Source: Nemertoderma westbladi (lineage: Eukaryota; Xenacoelomorpha; Nemertodermatida; Nemertodermatidae). From it: 64,000 nt of DNA. This document shows positions 1 through 11,380 of this stretch, one piece after another. The first letter of the stretch is position 1; each line of letters starts with the position of its first letter. The stretch covers positions 1 through 64,000 of the forward strand of contig JAUCBJ010000090.1 in the NCBI GenBank assembly GCA_032718475.1, read 5' to 3'. Under the pieces are notes generated by a model. The model searched no databases. It was not told where the DNA came from and saw nothing but the letters and a program-made list of their open reading frames with translations. A program made the translations under genes and the position numbers.

Positions 1-270
1 TTATAGTGAAATAATTCATCAATAAGTTCTTTGGGAACGTGAAAATATACGTTGGATCGCACCAGAATACTAATAATTAGCTGCTGATACATCAACTATA
101 TATATATATATAAATATAATTTTAAATATCCAGTTATAACTGCTATTCATGATATATTTTACAGTATGTTTTTTATTTCATTACATAAAATATGAACCCA
201 TATGATTACATAGTATAACTTAACTAGATATTTGTAATATATTGCTTTTATTGACATTTCCACCCAAAAT
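1..270. other. AT-rich sequence, no gene seen
   Basis: AT-rich DNA with a short TA run near 100-112. No reading frame, RNA gene or repeat family was recognised. Confidence 0.5.
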
Positions 271-860
271 AACTCACCAATTTTTTAATCAACTCCCCCC
301 AAGCAAAACTCATTTTGAAGTATTTGAAATCTATCGTACGGGAAACAATTAAGAGGGATAATGTCTAACAAAAAGTGTAACAACACAGTTATCCCTGTTA
401 AATTTATTATTTTCCTATTGTTTAGCCCTCGGGTCAATTAATGTGTGAACCCTAGGTTTACACATAAATTTGTTTAGCCCTAGGGCATAAAATTATACAT
501 GCTCGCAGTTATAGCCCCCCAAAATTCCACGCCCCATTTTTAATCAACTCCCCCCAAACAAAACCCTTTTAGAAATGTTCGAAGTCTAGAATAGGGCAAA
601 CAATTAAAAAAGTGTAACAACACAGTTATTCCCTGTTAATTGTGTTTTTTTCCCTGTTGTTTAGCCCTAGGGCATAAAATTATACATACACACAGTTATT
701 TCTCCCCAAAATTCCAAGCCCCATTTTTAATCAACTCCCCCCAAACAAAACCCTTTTAGAAATGTTTAAAGTCTAGAATAGGGCAAACAATTAAAAAAAG
801 TGTAACAACACAGTTATTCCCTGTTAATTGTGTTGTTTTCCCTGTTGTTTAGCCCTCGGG
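271..860. repeat. Tandem repeat, about 186-bp unit, three copies
   Basis: Three consecutive units share the block TTTTTAATCAACTCCCCCC followed by CAAACAAAACCC, a GTGTAACAACACAGTTAT block and a GTTTAGCCCT block. Copies 2 and 3 start near 532 and 718, giving a period of about 186 bp. The first copy (about 276-531) is longer and more diverged, with an internal insertion. No coding potential is seen; the family is not recognised. Confidence 0.75.
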
Positions 861-887
861 CAGGGGGCTAAACAACAGGGAAAACAA
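833..887. repeat. Inverted repeat closing the 186-bp array
   Basis: The last repeat unit ends in a near-perfect inverted repeat. The left arm (835-855) is the complement of the right arm (865-885), 21 bp without mismatch, and two more base pairs can be added outside. The 9-bp spacer is TCGGGCAGG. The right arm is an inverted copy of the unit's own CCCTGTTGTTTAGCCC block, so the array is terminated by a short inverted self-duplication. Confidence 0.75.
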
Positions 888-1399
888 ACATCTCGGGATT
901 AATATTACACCAAAGATCCATGCAGTTTTATTCCATGTACCCCAGTTCTGCGGTCCACGTCAATTAGGTCTCGGGTATTGGAGCGAACAGGCGTCAGGCC
1001 GTTCACTCTGACTTTGAATCTACCTGGGTGAAGTACAAGGTCGGGGAAGGGAATGCAAATTATGGGAAACAGATATTACGAGCAGTTTGTGAATATAACT
1101 CAAAACACATTTAGTTAGTTTTTATTTTTATTTGAATTTCCGAACTCATATTTGTTTACTGCATTATATAATAATATAATATTGAAATAATTAAATAATT
1201 ATATAATAATAATATTGAATTAATTGCCTGAATATTAGTTAGAATTTGAATATATTAATAATAAAAAAACGTACCAGAAATATATTTTTGACAGTTTTAT
1301 ATGATTTTATTGTGTTCAGCACCTTCGAAAATATATTATTACAAATATTGGAAACTTTGGGAATAATTGGCAATTTTGAAAATTTTGGTCCTATCGCGC
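886..1399. other. No gene seen
   Basis: Mixed-composition sequence followed by AT-rich sequence. No ORF with family features and no repeat family recognised. Confidence 0.4.
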
Positions 1400-1705
1400 A
1401 CACCAAAAAAAACACATTTGCTAAAAAAAAATGTGAAGATGTCCACAAAAAATTTGAAATTTTGCAAAAAAAAACAAATATTGGGTGTGGGCAATTTTTT
1501 TGAATAAAAAGTTGGTTCAGCTCCACTCGAGTGACATCAAAAAAAACAAATTTGGCTGTAAAAAAGATGTCCATAAAAGATTTTAATTTTTTTATTTTTC
1601 TGATCAGTACAGCTAAGAGATCTAAAAAAAAAAAACTTTGGGTGTGGGCAATTTTTTTAAATTAAATGTTTGTTCAAAGCCACTGTGAACGTCAATGATA
1701 CATCA
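1400..1705. repeat. AT-rich tandem duplication, about 155 bp
   Basis: The phrase TTGGGTGTGGGCAATTTTTTT occurs near 1480-1502 and again near 1635-1657. The bases before each (A-runs, 'aagatgtccaYaaaa') also recur, so at least two diverged tandem units of about 155 bp are present. The short open frames here come from A/T homopolymers and are not genes. Confidence 0.6.
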
Positions 1706-2400
1706 TTGTTCATAAAATACCACTTTATAATAATAGAACGAGGGCCGTAATAGCTTTAATGTGCTAATTATGAACAATGGCGAATTTAATTTTATTTATT
1801 TGTGGTGAATTATTAGTAGTTATGCACTCAATTATTAATTATAAAGTTATGGATCATGCCCATAAAAATCCATAAGGGGGTCGGTCTGGTCTATGCCCTG
1901 TAGCGGCAGATTGGAGAACTTAAAGACTGATTTAGCCACCTTTGAAAGACACAGCTAATTGTTTGTATGTATGTTTGTATGATGCAAGTTTCAAAAAATC
2001 TAAATTTTTGATCCTATTGAAGCCTACAGATTTTCACACATCATCTCCAAATCCGACAAAGTTATTAGCAAGTTAAAAAAAATCGTAACGACGACGGCGG
2101 CGGAAAAAACTATTTCCAAAAATTGTAATTTGCTCTGCCCTTTGTTATCTGCCTTGGCTTCTTTGTATTTTGCCCTGTTCTTTGTCCTGCCCTACTCTTT
2201 GTTTTCCAATCTGGCTAAACTTAAATAGAAATACTATCATCAGATATATCTTATTAATATATATTGTACCATATATTGGTTTCTTTACCACCCTGTAGCC
2301 TAAAAAGTGACTAAGTTATTCCTGTCAATAAAGGTGTATGGATCCAATAATTACCATCCAATCTTTAAAGGGACCCCAACAGTTCGTAGCAGGACACTGT
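1706..2400. other. No gene seen
   Basis: AT-rich, non-coding. Contains a small TGTATGTATGTTTGTATG microsatellite near 1963-1981 and a CGACGACGGCGGCGG run near 2088. Nothing else recognised. Confidence 0.4.
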
Positions 2401-3575
2401 TACCACTCAGACAGGACTCTGTAGGACATTGAGAGGCGGAAGGTAATCAACCAACGGCGGCTTACTGCGAAGCTGCTTGTATGAGTTGCGACCAGAAGCA
2501 GTTTACTAACGCAACTGAAAGATATGAGAACCACCCAGAAAAAATACGGCGCAAATTTGACCAGAAGACATCAAGGGCACCTATAAAACCAGTTTCAATG
2601 GCTTTCTCTAAAACCTAATGTAATAGTGTGAATTGATACCAATAAACACCACATTCAACAAGCGAAGGGGAAGCTGTTGAGTGTTGGTGACCTTTCAATG
2701 CGCCCGAACGGAACTATAGCTCAGCTGGACTACATCTTTATCAAGAGAAAGTGCAAGAACATCATGATTAACTGAAAGGCATACTGTTCGTTCAAACGGA
2801 TGCTGAACAAAGGGGATAAGCTAAATAACGTTGAACTAAAGGAAGGAGACTTCGATATATCAACATATATGTCGAAGATCGTCACCTTGTGATTCCTGCC
2901 AAAATATACAACAAAATGATTCTATATAGAATTAGACCAACGGGAGGATGGTGGAATGAATTGACCTTCTTGCAGTTCTGACCTGAGTGGACTTCAAGAA
3001 ATATTGTGAAACTGAGCTCTTTTTAATCCTGGCTGGTGTACTACAAGGCAAAACCTTGGCTCAATTACTTTTCATAATTGTTTTGGATTAATCAATGAAG
3101 ACAGCCACAACTGGTGAATTTGACATGGGTGAATGCAACAAAGTACAAGTAGCAAATCCTTCTCACACAATTACAGACAGGAGGTTGGATGCACAGAAAT
3201 GCTACCAAAACGGAATACGTGGTATTTAATGTTAATGGAACGCCTGACCACCATCTTTAAAAATCATATAAAGAATCTTGATGACTTCATGAACCTTTGG
3301 GCCAAGATAGAGAGCAGCAAAAAAGACAGAAGTAGGAAATAAAGACAGAAGTTCGTAGCTCTATCAAAAATGGATCCCATCTGTAAATCAGACTTCTCCC
3401 GTCACCTGAAGACCCGCAGTGAATAGTACGGGGGTTGGGTCCTGGACTGGTCACTTAAGAAATCACTTGAACAGCGAATTTGATAGTTGCTATACAAGAC
3501 TTACTAAGGGCAGCCCTAAACATCAGCTGGAAACAACACATGACAAACACGGAGCTTTATGATACGATAAACCTA
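2400..3575 (+). pseudogene. Decayed LINE-1-type (family 1) remnant, endonuclease and RT pieces
   Basis: Conceptual translation in shifting plus frames gives pieces that match the better preserved family-1 LINE at 5.7-8.0 kb. Near 2695-2800 the endonuclease C-terminal block (…QLDYIFIKRK…) is readable. Near 3025-3120 the RT block is readable as a degraded VLQGDTLAPLLF...VLDY...TATTGE motif. Near 3340-3570 the thumb and C-terminal region is readable (…SDFSRHLKT…, then …TNTELYDTI). The copy is riddled with stops and frameshifts, lacks large internal segments and stops before the family's 3' tail. It is an old fossil, much older than the copy at 5.7 kb. Family assignment is by comparison inside this window. 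Confidence 0.65.
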
Positions 3576-4139
3576 ATAAAATGGTAATATCTTTATCGAG
3601 TCCCTGAAATGTAAGTTCAACTTACATTATATTATATGAACTCTTATATTTTTTCTCCAACAGTTTACTTTAGTTCACTTATTACTGTAAATTTATACGT
3701 CAATTTATTCCCACAGTTTGTATATCTATATCTATTTCTTATTTTTATTATTTCATTTTTATTTTTCTTATTTCCTCCAAAATAAACGATAAAATGTAAA
3801 ACACAATACCGAAAAAATATTGATTGATGTGTGGTAAGGGTGAGACTCCGGTATAGCATAGCTAGTGTAGCATTAGCTCGCACCCCCTGCATCTGCAGAG
3901 TTCTAGAATGTTAGACTACTGCGAATCGAATTTAATAATTATGGAATTTGAACATGAGTATTAGCACCTGGCATTTATAGAGAAGAGATCTAGTGGTAGG
4001 ATACGTAATTGTTGATAGAAGGACTGAGAATGATTGAATGTGATACAACGCAATATTTTATTAATTATTATTAAATTAAACGATCTGTGTTGGCTTTGTA
4101 AGTGCCGCCCCAGTTCCAAGGTATACCTTCCTTGGTAAA
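3576..4139. other. AT-rich, no gene seen
   Basis: AT-rich spacer between a LINE fossil and a SINE. No supported feature. Confidence 0.4.
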
Positions 4140-4437
4140 TTATACCAAGGTTCCACCTTGGTGTAATGGTTGCATCGAATTCACATCTCCTGTAGGTCGT
4201 GGGTTCGATCCTCACATGGGCTAGGGCAGTTTTCGTTTCGGCACGAATGCTTTAAAGGGACCAGCCAGGGCGCATCTCTGCCTTGCATCCTTAAGTGGTA
4301 GCTAAATGAGTACTAGAGTTTCCTCTGGGGAGTAAAGTTCTGGGGGGACCGCACTGGAAATAAGTCGTCAGACTTTGTGCGTAATGTAATCCCTGGCCTA
4401 GTGGCCGAAGAAAATTTACTTTACTTTTTTTGCCCCA
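4140..4437 (+). mobile_element. tRNA-derived SINE
   Basis: The 5' part has an RNA polymerase III internal promoter: A box TGGTGTAATGG at 4159-4169 and B box GGTTCGATCCT at 4202-4212, spaced 43 bp start to start as in tRNA genes. A T stem-loop can be folded (GTGGG at 4199-4203, loop, CTCAC at 4211-4215), but the acceptor stem does not pair, so this is a tRNA-derived head and not a working tRNA gene. A ~200-bp non-tRNA body follows and the element ends in a T-rich tail near 4420-4437 (TTTACTTTACTTTTTTT). The body could carry one of the conserved SINE central domains; I cannot name it. Confidence 0.7.
4159..4212 (+). promoter_or_regulatory. Pol III type 2 internal promoter (A and B boxes) of the SINE
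   Basis: TGGTGTAATGG fits the A-box consensus TRGYNNANNGG at every position. GGTTCGATCCT fits the B-box consensus GGTTCGANNCC at ten of eleven positions. The spacing is as in tRNA genes. This would drive SINE transcription on the plus strand. Confidence 0.75.
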
Positions 4438-5680
4438 AACAATCAAGCCATAGAAAATATAAGGATAAATTATTGTATTAAACAGCATGAAAAGTAAATC
4501 TCTAGAAAGTATGTCGATGTTTATATAACAGTCCATCTGTTATGGAATTTTTGAAGTTTGTATTTATTTTAATGTGCTCGTTAAATGTGAGTTTATCATC
4601 TATAATTTTACAGCAAACGTATATTTGATGGGTTTGTTGTTAATATTAACTGTTGTGCTTTGTAAGGTATGATTGATGTAATTTAATGATTTATGAAGTT
4701 CAATAAATAATATTTATACGAAATTCGCACTAACCATTTCAAATTTGTTTGTTTCAATATATTTGCACCCACAACTAATAACCACTACCGTGATTAAAAC
4801 AAAACAGGTGACATGAATAGATGAAAAATAATTAGCCATTTCACGGTTGTCTCTCTATGTATAATATAATATAATCTGATTTTTTATTTCAAACAAAAAT
4901 GTTCAGAAAACGTTATGTAACTACAAACTTAAACTTTTCTAACAGATAAAAATTTCGCATAAAAGGAAACGAAACTGGACTAATTTCTCGGTAATTATCA
5001 TTCGCTTTTTATCTCACCTGTCCGGTTCTTTGTGAATGCAGATTTATGTATCGCCAGTTAGACACAATTAAATCCACACAGGTCCGCGCCGCGGGAAACT
5101 AAAAAACACTTAGCGCTCACATTACAATGTGCAATTATTTTGAAGGATCAGCATTAAACATTTGCGTTGCAACGTCAATGAAGTCCAGATGATAAGGGAA
5201 AGTTTGACAGTTCGGTGATGAATTAAGGAAAACTGCTGACATTAAGCTGCCCTAAACTGCTGCCCTCGTCTCATTATACACATACATGTACCACAACAAT
5301 GTAAAATAATTAATTGCATAATCTTAGAACAGAAATGGCGATAATGGTGAAGCAAAAAGGGTAATGGATTACTATTATACCTTAAAATAAGTGCAGATTG
5401 GCAATTTACAGACGTACAAAATTATCACACAAGTTTGGACAAATTTAAATTTGTTGATAAATTCCCTACAAATTACGCATTTATTTATTCGGTCAACAGA
5501 ATATGGTATAAACCACATCGAACAATAAAAAAAAAATAAAAAAATAAAAAATATCTGTACTTTTGTAATAGAGGTCCCATGTAACGTATTGTAAAAGGTC
5601 ACCGTTATGTTTTACATAATTATTATCTTTTAGCCATATCGTAAACCAGATGACATTTTAATTACAGGTCAAGATATTCT
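4438..5680. other. AT-rich, no gene seen
   Basis: AT-rich non-coding sequence between the SINE and the LINE. Scattered short open frames have no family features. Confidence 0.4.
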
Positions 5681-5683
5681 AAT

Positions 5684-7084
5684 ACTACTACTAGGTCGAG
5701 CGTACTCGGACAGTGGAAATGAGATCCTTCCAGGGTTCCCGATTCTCCATAGTTGTCGCAATTTCGTTTCTCCAAGTTCGGTATCCCTTTCAAGTTGATC
5801 TATATATGTTATGGCCGGTCGTCCATGACTACGCTTTCCATAAGTTGGTTGCCAGAAAAGTAGATCTGGTATGACCTCGTCTTTACTTCGCCAGCAGTGC
5901 CCACTGAATCTTAATCTGCGTTCACGGAGGGTGGTTGATACAGGTGGTATTGTACCATAAAGCTCGGCGTTTGTCATGTGTTGTCTGCAGGTGATGTTTA
6001 GGGCTGCCCTTAGTAGTCTTGTGTAGCAACCATCAATTCGTTGTTCAAGTGATTTAGTCAGTATCCAAGTCTCACCCCCGTATAAAAATACACTTTCCAC
6101 TGTGGCTCGAAAGAAGTTAGTCTTCAGGTATTTGGAGAGATCTGATTTCCAGATGGTATCAATTTTTGTTAGAGTTAACCAAGCCTTTGCTTTCCTAACT
6201 TCTATGTCCTTTTTGCTACTCTCTACCCAAGATCCTAGGTACTGGAAGTCAATGACCTTCCTTAGTTGATTATTTTCAATGGTTGTCAAGTTTCCATCAA
6301 CATTAAAAGTCATGAATTTGATATTGGTAGCATTTATATGCAATCCAACCTCCTTAGCAGCTCTGTCCACTTTATTTAGTAGAAGCTGTGCATCCGCTAG
6401 CATATTAGAGAGCAGGGCGATGTCATCCGCAAAGTCGGTGTCTATGACTGTAGTTGCCGGATATCTACTACTTCTGTGCTCTTGAAGTGTGAATCCCAGA
6501 TTTTCACCCGTTGTGGCCATCCTCAATGCGTAATCCAGCACAATTACAAATAGTAGTGGTGCTAATGTGTCACCTTGCAGTACGCCATCCAGGTTTTGAG
6601 AAAAACTCAGTTTCACCATCTGGTGAGAGTACCTGTGCTTCTGTGTCACAATATAACAATCCAATGGCAGCAACAATTACTTCTGGTATTCCATAAGCTC
6701 TTAGGATATCAAGTATTTTACCTCTTTGGATAGAGGCGAATGCCTTCTTGAAGTCCACAAAAGTCATGCGGGGAGATTATTTGACTTAATACCTTCAATC
6801 AGTCTCCGTAGTGCAAGTGTCTGAGCTATTGCTGATCTATTTGGTCGAAATCCGTTTTTGCTCTTACGCAGTAGTTTCTCTATGTGAGGCCTAATCCTAT
6901 ATAGAATCATTTCATTGTATATTTTGGCAGCTACCACAAGCAGACAGATCCCACGATAGTTTGTTGGTATACCGAGGTCTCCTTTCTTTGGGAAAGGCTT
7001 TAGTTGACCTTTACTCAAGATTGGTGGTGGCTTTTCCCCTTTTAACATCCGGTTGCAAACATTCAATAATGGTCTATTTAGCAC
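5684..7084 (-). pseudogene. LINE reverse transcriptase, frameshifted (family 1)
   Basis: Reverse transcriptase half of the LINE, which would copy the element's RNA at a nicked target. Three overlapping minus frames carry it: 6764-7084 (fingers, ...NYRGICLL..., ...NGFRPNRSA...), 6570-6767 (VDFKKAFASI; GIPEVIVAAI), and 5669-6676 (335 codons: VLQGDTLAPLLF, catalytic FADD box in DTDFADDIALLS, then YLGSWV, LYGGETW, and the C-terminal RLRFSGHCWRSKDEV). The palm aspartates are present, but two frameshifts near 6570-6676 and 6765 break the frame. The last frame runs a few codons past the element's 3' tail. Confident as RT; the clade is less sure. Confidence 0.85.
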
Positions 7085-7384
7085 GGTGTTAGCACATTAG
7101 CAGGTGTGAAGTCCCCTGTTTCTATAGGTAGTGTCTTGTCATATATTTTCCTTGTAGGGCTGACCTCGATATGTTTGCTGGCTGCCCAAGCAAGTTGATG
7201 AAGTGATTTTTCCACTTCCCAACACGTTCTTCAGGACTATCGGCTTTGAAGCGCCACTTTGCACAACTTTTCCGACCAGATACCTCATTTACAGTTTGCC
7301 AGGTACGTCTTGATTGTTGCTGTATGTGAGCAGTTGTAATTGCTTCAATTTTATCCTGTATGTTTTTTTCCTAGCTGGTGTTGT

Positions 7385-8007
7385 AGGCCAATTTCAGATC
7401 TTCCTTAGCTTTCTCAACCTTGTTAATGTTTTCGGCAGTTGGTTGTTCGGTTTTTACTTTAGGCTGTCTTAAGATCTTCTCTCTTACAAGTAACCTCCGC
7501 GTTTTGCCATGGCACATACTGTTTCCGTTTGGGTTTTCTATGGATATATGCCTCTTAGCTGATTCCTTGTGGGCTTTTATTATATTCTGGTATAGTGGTA
7601 TATTGAATCGCTTGCCTGGACTTCAACCATTGACTGAAGTTCTTCAAAGCGGTTTTGAACTTCTACTGTGCATCCTTTACTGTATTGTCAGTTCTGAGTT
7701 TCTCCCAGTCATAACTGATTTGCTTGCTTCTCCTGGGTTTGCTGGCTCTCAAATTGAGTCTGATCTCTGCAGTCACAATTCTGTGGTCCGAACCAATTAG
7801 GTTGAACGAGCTGTATGCCTCGAAGTTAATCATGCTGTTTCTCCACTTTTTGTTTATAAGGATGTAATCCAGTTGTGCTTTGATTCCATTAGGGTATTGA
7901 AAGGTCCATAGCTTCCCCTTACACGCTCCAGATGATGTGGCACCATGCTGACCTTTTCTGGATGTTGTATATTCATTTTGTTTTACAGTTTTTTGACCCC
8001 AACTCAT
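7385..8007 (-). pseudogene. LINE endonuclease (APE-type) C-terminal part and linker
   Basis: The 114-codon minus frame at 7663-8007 contains KLWTFQYPNGIKAQLDYILI and SDHRIVTAEIRL. The latter is the C-terminal SDH box of APE-type endonucleases, which nick target DNA for target-primed reverse transcription. The N-terminal catalytic half is absent, consistent with 5' truncation. Downstream sequence (7085-7660) encodes, in broken frames, the charged linker that is better preserved at 33949-34545. Frames are interrupted throughout, so no protein is expected. Confidence 0.75.
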
Positions 8008-8045
8008 TTGAAATTCTGTATTGAATTTCTTACTATTAACAGCAG

Positions 8046-8445
8046 CTTCATTGTCTCTACATAGGGATATATGATGGCGCGTTTACTACAATTGTAACAT
8101 CGTCTTTTTGAAATACATTCTGCTGATGTATGGCTCTTTTTTAGACATAAAAAACAACGGTTTTTTTGCGCAAAAATTCCACACGATTGTCAACCTTTTT
8201 CACAACACTGCATTGATCTGCATAATGTGGTTTCCGGCAATATGTACAAGCAAATACATTTTTTGAATTATCAATCGAATATGAATTATCTTGTGATAAG
8301 GCTGGCATTGAAGACATTCATGAAACTGGTTCAGATATTTTAGGTATGTTTTCATAGTTTTTATTATTTTAGGATTTATATGATGTTACTGTTTCACTAA
8401 ATGCCGCAAACCGTTCACGCATTATGATTTCTTTATATTTTATAT
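8046..8445 (-). pseudogene. BEL/Pao-type Gag zinc-knuckle remnant
   Basis: Translating the minus strand by hand gives three Cys-rich knuckles in order. About 8215-8250 reads CTYCRKPHYADQC (C-x2-C-x3-H-x4-C). About 8115-8155 reads CFLCLKKSHTSAEC (C-x2-C-x4-H-x4-C). About 8080-8098 is the start of a third (RCYNCSKRA). The first two have the spacing of the triple knuckle of element C at 42 kb. A frameshift sits in an eight-base T run at 8160-8167 and a TAA/TGA lies upstream. Upstream codons up to about 8440 look Gag-like (…KYKEIIMRERFAAF…). The piece is cut off where the LINE begins. It is a fossil of a BEL element different from A-D. Confidence 0.65.
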
Positions 8446-8448
8446 GAC

Positions 8449-8466
8449 CCCCCCCCCCCCCCCCCG
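8449..8466. repeat. Homopolymer C run
   Basis: About 18 consecutive C next to the Gag remnant. Similar runs recur at 20928, 23252, 33725 and 35060. Confidence 0.8.
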
Positions 8467-8699
8467 TGGTTTTTTTATTATAATTCTGAAACAAACGCAG
8501 TTATCCTAAATATCTATTGTCTTCCTTGTAGTGAAAACCGTTTTCAAAAATATTGGGTAGTTATAGCTCCATATTTTAACTCTACTTTTGGCACTTTTAT
8601 GAAAATTACATTTCATTAAATATTAATTGTAACATCTCTATCTTTTATTTACACCGGTTTTTTGTTGTTAGCAATTGGATGGAATTCATATAAATTGAT

Positions 8700-10383
8700 T
8701 TAGAAATTTCAAACTTGTTTTTTTCGGCGGGTGCCAAATTTTGGTGTCAGCACCAAATTTTGAAATATGTCAATTTTGTAAATTGATTTATTGAAACTTG
8801 TGTTTTACGCAATTGGGGTTTTTTGGGGTTCTGGTTTCGATGAAATATATACGAGTTGCACCAAGCGTATCAACTTGTATTTTTCGGTGCTGTGTGCAAA
8901 TTTTGGTGCTACCACGAAATTTTGAAAATCCATTCAATAGATAAAATTGTTTGTGACAATTTATTTGTTGCATTTTAGAGGTTTATGGCTGTTCTGAATT
9001 CAATGGAATATATAATTATCGAACTAGACATCTCAAACTTGTATTTTTCGGAAGTGGGTGCAAAATCAAATTTTGAAAACCATCAAATATATCAATTGAT
9101 TGTGTCATCTTGTTTCTTGCGTTATACGGGTTTGTTAGGGTTCTGAATTCAATGGAAGCAGTAAAAATTTCATATGAGTTTTCAAACTTGTATTTTTCGC
9201 TGGTGGGTGAAAATTGTTGTGCCAGCACCAAATTTTGGAAAATGAGTAAATTGATCAGTAGATAGTATCATCTTGTTTCTTGCGTTATACGGGTTTATGA
9301 GGGTCCTGAATCCGATGGAATCAATAAAAACAGCACTGGACATCGCAAACTTGTACTTTTTGGTGATGGGTACGAAATTTGGTGCTAGCACCAAAATTTG
9401 CCAAATTACGCCGAAAAATATAAGTAGCAATTATCTGGCATATTTGAAATGTATTCCATTAAAATCAGCGCCCAAGAAAACCTGAAAATGGAAATTTATA
9501 GCATCGTATAAGTGAATTAAAAATTTTGTGTTCTGACTGAAAAGTGCTGGTTACTTGTTTTTTTTATTTTTTTCCTACGTATAGAGGACTAAACAGCCAT
9601 TTATGGTAATCATATCATTTTTAAATATTTTCCAATGTATTTTGTGCCCCAGAAAACCTGTATTGAAAAACAATTAGCCGAAAAATGTAACTTTCAAATT
9701 TTGTGAAAATTGTGCACTACTTGTAATTTTGGTGCTGCAATATTACCACCCCAATACATTTTTTCGAAATTTTTTTTTTCGGTCGGATCCAGACTAGTGA
9801 TACCTACGTACAAACAAAAAATCAGGCAAATTTTGGTGCTAGCACGAAATTTTGAAAATCCATTCAATAGATAAAATTGCTTGTGACAATTTATTTGTTG
9901 CATTTTAGAGGTTTATGGCGGTTCTGAATTCAATGGAATATATAATTATCTAACTAGACATTTCAAACTTGTATTGTTCGGAAATGGGTGCAAAACTTGG
10001 TTCTAGCACCAAATTTTGAAAACCATCAAATATATCAATTGATTGAGTCACCTTGTTTGTTGCATTCAAATTCAAATTCAACATCCGGTTTTAGGCCCCT
10101 GCGGCTTTATTTGACAAATTTGATAAAATATATATGGCAAACTATACTACATACTGCCGAGAAACATAACATTATACGGGTTTGTGAGGGTTCTGAATTC
10201 GAGGGAATTATGTACAAATTGCATAAGAGTTTTCAAAATTGTATATTTCGCCGGTGGGTGAAAATTGTTGTGCCAGCACCAAATTTTTTAATATTAGCGA
10301 AATGAGCAATAGATAGTGTGATCTTGTTTCTTGCCTTATATGGGTATATGAGGGTCCTGCATCCGATAGAATCAATAAAAACA
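8700..10383. repeat. Satellite, about 160-bp unit with palindromic core
   Basis: Eight or more diverged units. Each has TCAAACTTGTATTTTTCGG, then the palindromic core TTTGGTGCTAGCACCAAA, then a TTGTTTCTTGCGTTATACGGG stretch and GGTTCTGAATTCAATGGAA. Starts near 8708, 8871, 9031, 9182 and 9343 give a 151-163 bp period. A different sequence (about 9480-9830) interrupts the array. After it, units resume; 9878-9960 is nearly identical to 8920-9000, which indicates block duplication. One unit is split at about 10069-10170 by an insert starting with (TCAAAT)n. Open frames here are shadows of the repeat. Confidence 0.8.
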
Positions 10384-11380
10384 GCTACTACTACTAGGAT
10401 CGGCATGCTGCATTGCAGCTGCATTTTTAAGAATGCTGTGCCGGCTTGTCGACAAAATTGCGCCGCCACAACTCCCTATCACCCATGACATTTGCTAGAT
10501 CATCCGCATCTCCACGGCCAGTGTCCTTTAACATGCGTCTCAAGGAAGTCATGGGCTGTCCAGTCCACCATGCATATTCACTCCACGAGGCTGCCAAAGC
10601 ACAAGATTATGCAATGGCTGGTCGTCATGGCGAAAGCAATGTCCTGTAAAGCGGAGGCGGCTTTGTTAAAGTGTCAAGCTTGGGGGAACCAATGAGACAC
10701 CTCCAATGTTATATAGTGTCTGGTTGGAGATGTGTGCAATGTACTTGACACAGTGAACCCGGCGTAGCATTCTTGTGAATGTGCCATCCAGCGATTTGGT
10801 GTCCTCAGCAGTTAGAGTCCAGCATGGACTCCCATAGAGGAGTACTGGTACTACTGCTGCTCTAAATAATCGGACCTTAAGTTACCGATTAATTCGATGT
10901 GATTTCCAAATCCTGGAAAGCCTATTCAAGGCTGCCCATGCCTTTCCCTTAGGTATTCGAAGGTCCTCATCGGACTTCCGGATCCATGATCCCAGGTAAC
11001 AGAAGTCGTCCACATGCTCAAGCATACCATCCTTTGAGATTATGCTCATCCGGTCAGAGACTTGCTGAGGGCTTTCAAAGTTAACTGTCAAAATTTTGGT
11101 TTTTTTGGAGTTAATAAAAAGACCAACACTAGAAGCAGCCTGTTCTAATAAGCTGAGGAGCCGTTGGGCTCCCTCTAGTGATTCTGAGAGTACTCCTAAG
11201 TCATCAGCAAAGTCTAGATTAGTTAGGTACTTGGCAGGATTTCCTCGAGTTCTGGAGCCAGTAGGTGGAGTTACCATCACCCCATCATCATTATGATGAT
11301 CTAAGGACATGCGTAGAACATAGTCAACCACAATTATGAACAAGAATGGTGCAAGTGTGTCTCCTTGGAGGACCTCCATC
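10384..11380 (-). mobile_element. Family-2 LINE 3' fragment, left arm of an inverted pair
   Basis: Minus-strand copy of the 3' half of a second RTE-like LINE. The 192-codon frame at 10882-11460 carries VLQGDTLAPFLF, the catalytic LDFADDLGVLS box and FCYLGSWIRKS. The rest of the C-terminal region down to the (TAG)n tail at 10384-10396 is in broken frames. It is nearly identical in reverse complement to 11946-12893. It ends abruptly at about 11380, just upstream of the VLQGD motif, where the plus-strand copy begins; the last ~26 codons of the open frame run into that other copy. Confidence 0.85.

Larger units (their letters stand above)
5684..8040 (-). mobile_element. Family-1 LINE (RTE-like non-LTR retrotransposon), 5'-truncated
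   Basis: Minus-strand non-LTR retrotransposon with the order endonuclease (7663-8007) then reverse transcriptase (5684-7084). It has a very short 3' end finishing in a (TAG)n tail, read on the plus strand as TACTACTACTAG at 5684-5694. One EN-RT polyprotein, no RNase H and a short microsatellite tail suggest an RTE-like clade; that is inference. The 5' side stops in the endonuclease near 8010-8040 and abuts a BEL Gag fossil, the usual 5' truncation. Further copies lie at 2400-3575, 13250-13415 and in the split copy around 20 and 34 kb. Confidence 0.85.

Noticed and set aside
1239-1574. Overlapping frames on both strands in AT-rich DNA
   Set aside because: Composition follows A/T homopolymers and lies in a tandem duplication; no family features.
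4152-4222. A functional tRNA gene
   Set aside because: A and B boxes are present, but the acceptor arms do not pair and a SINE body and T-rich tail follow.
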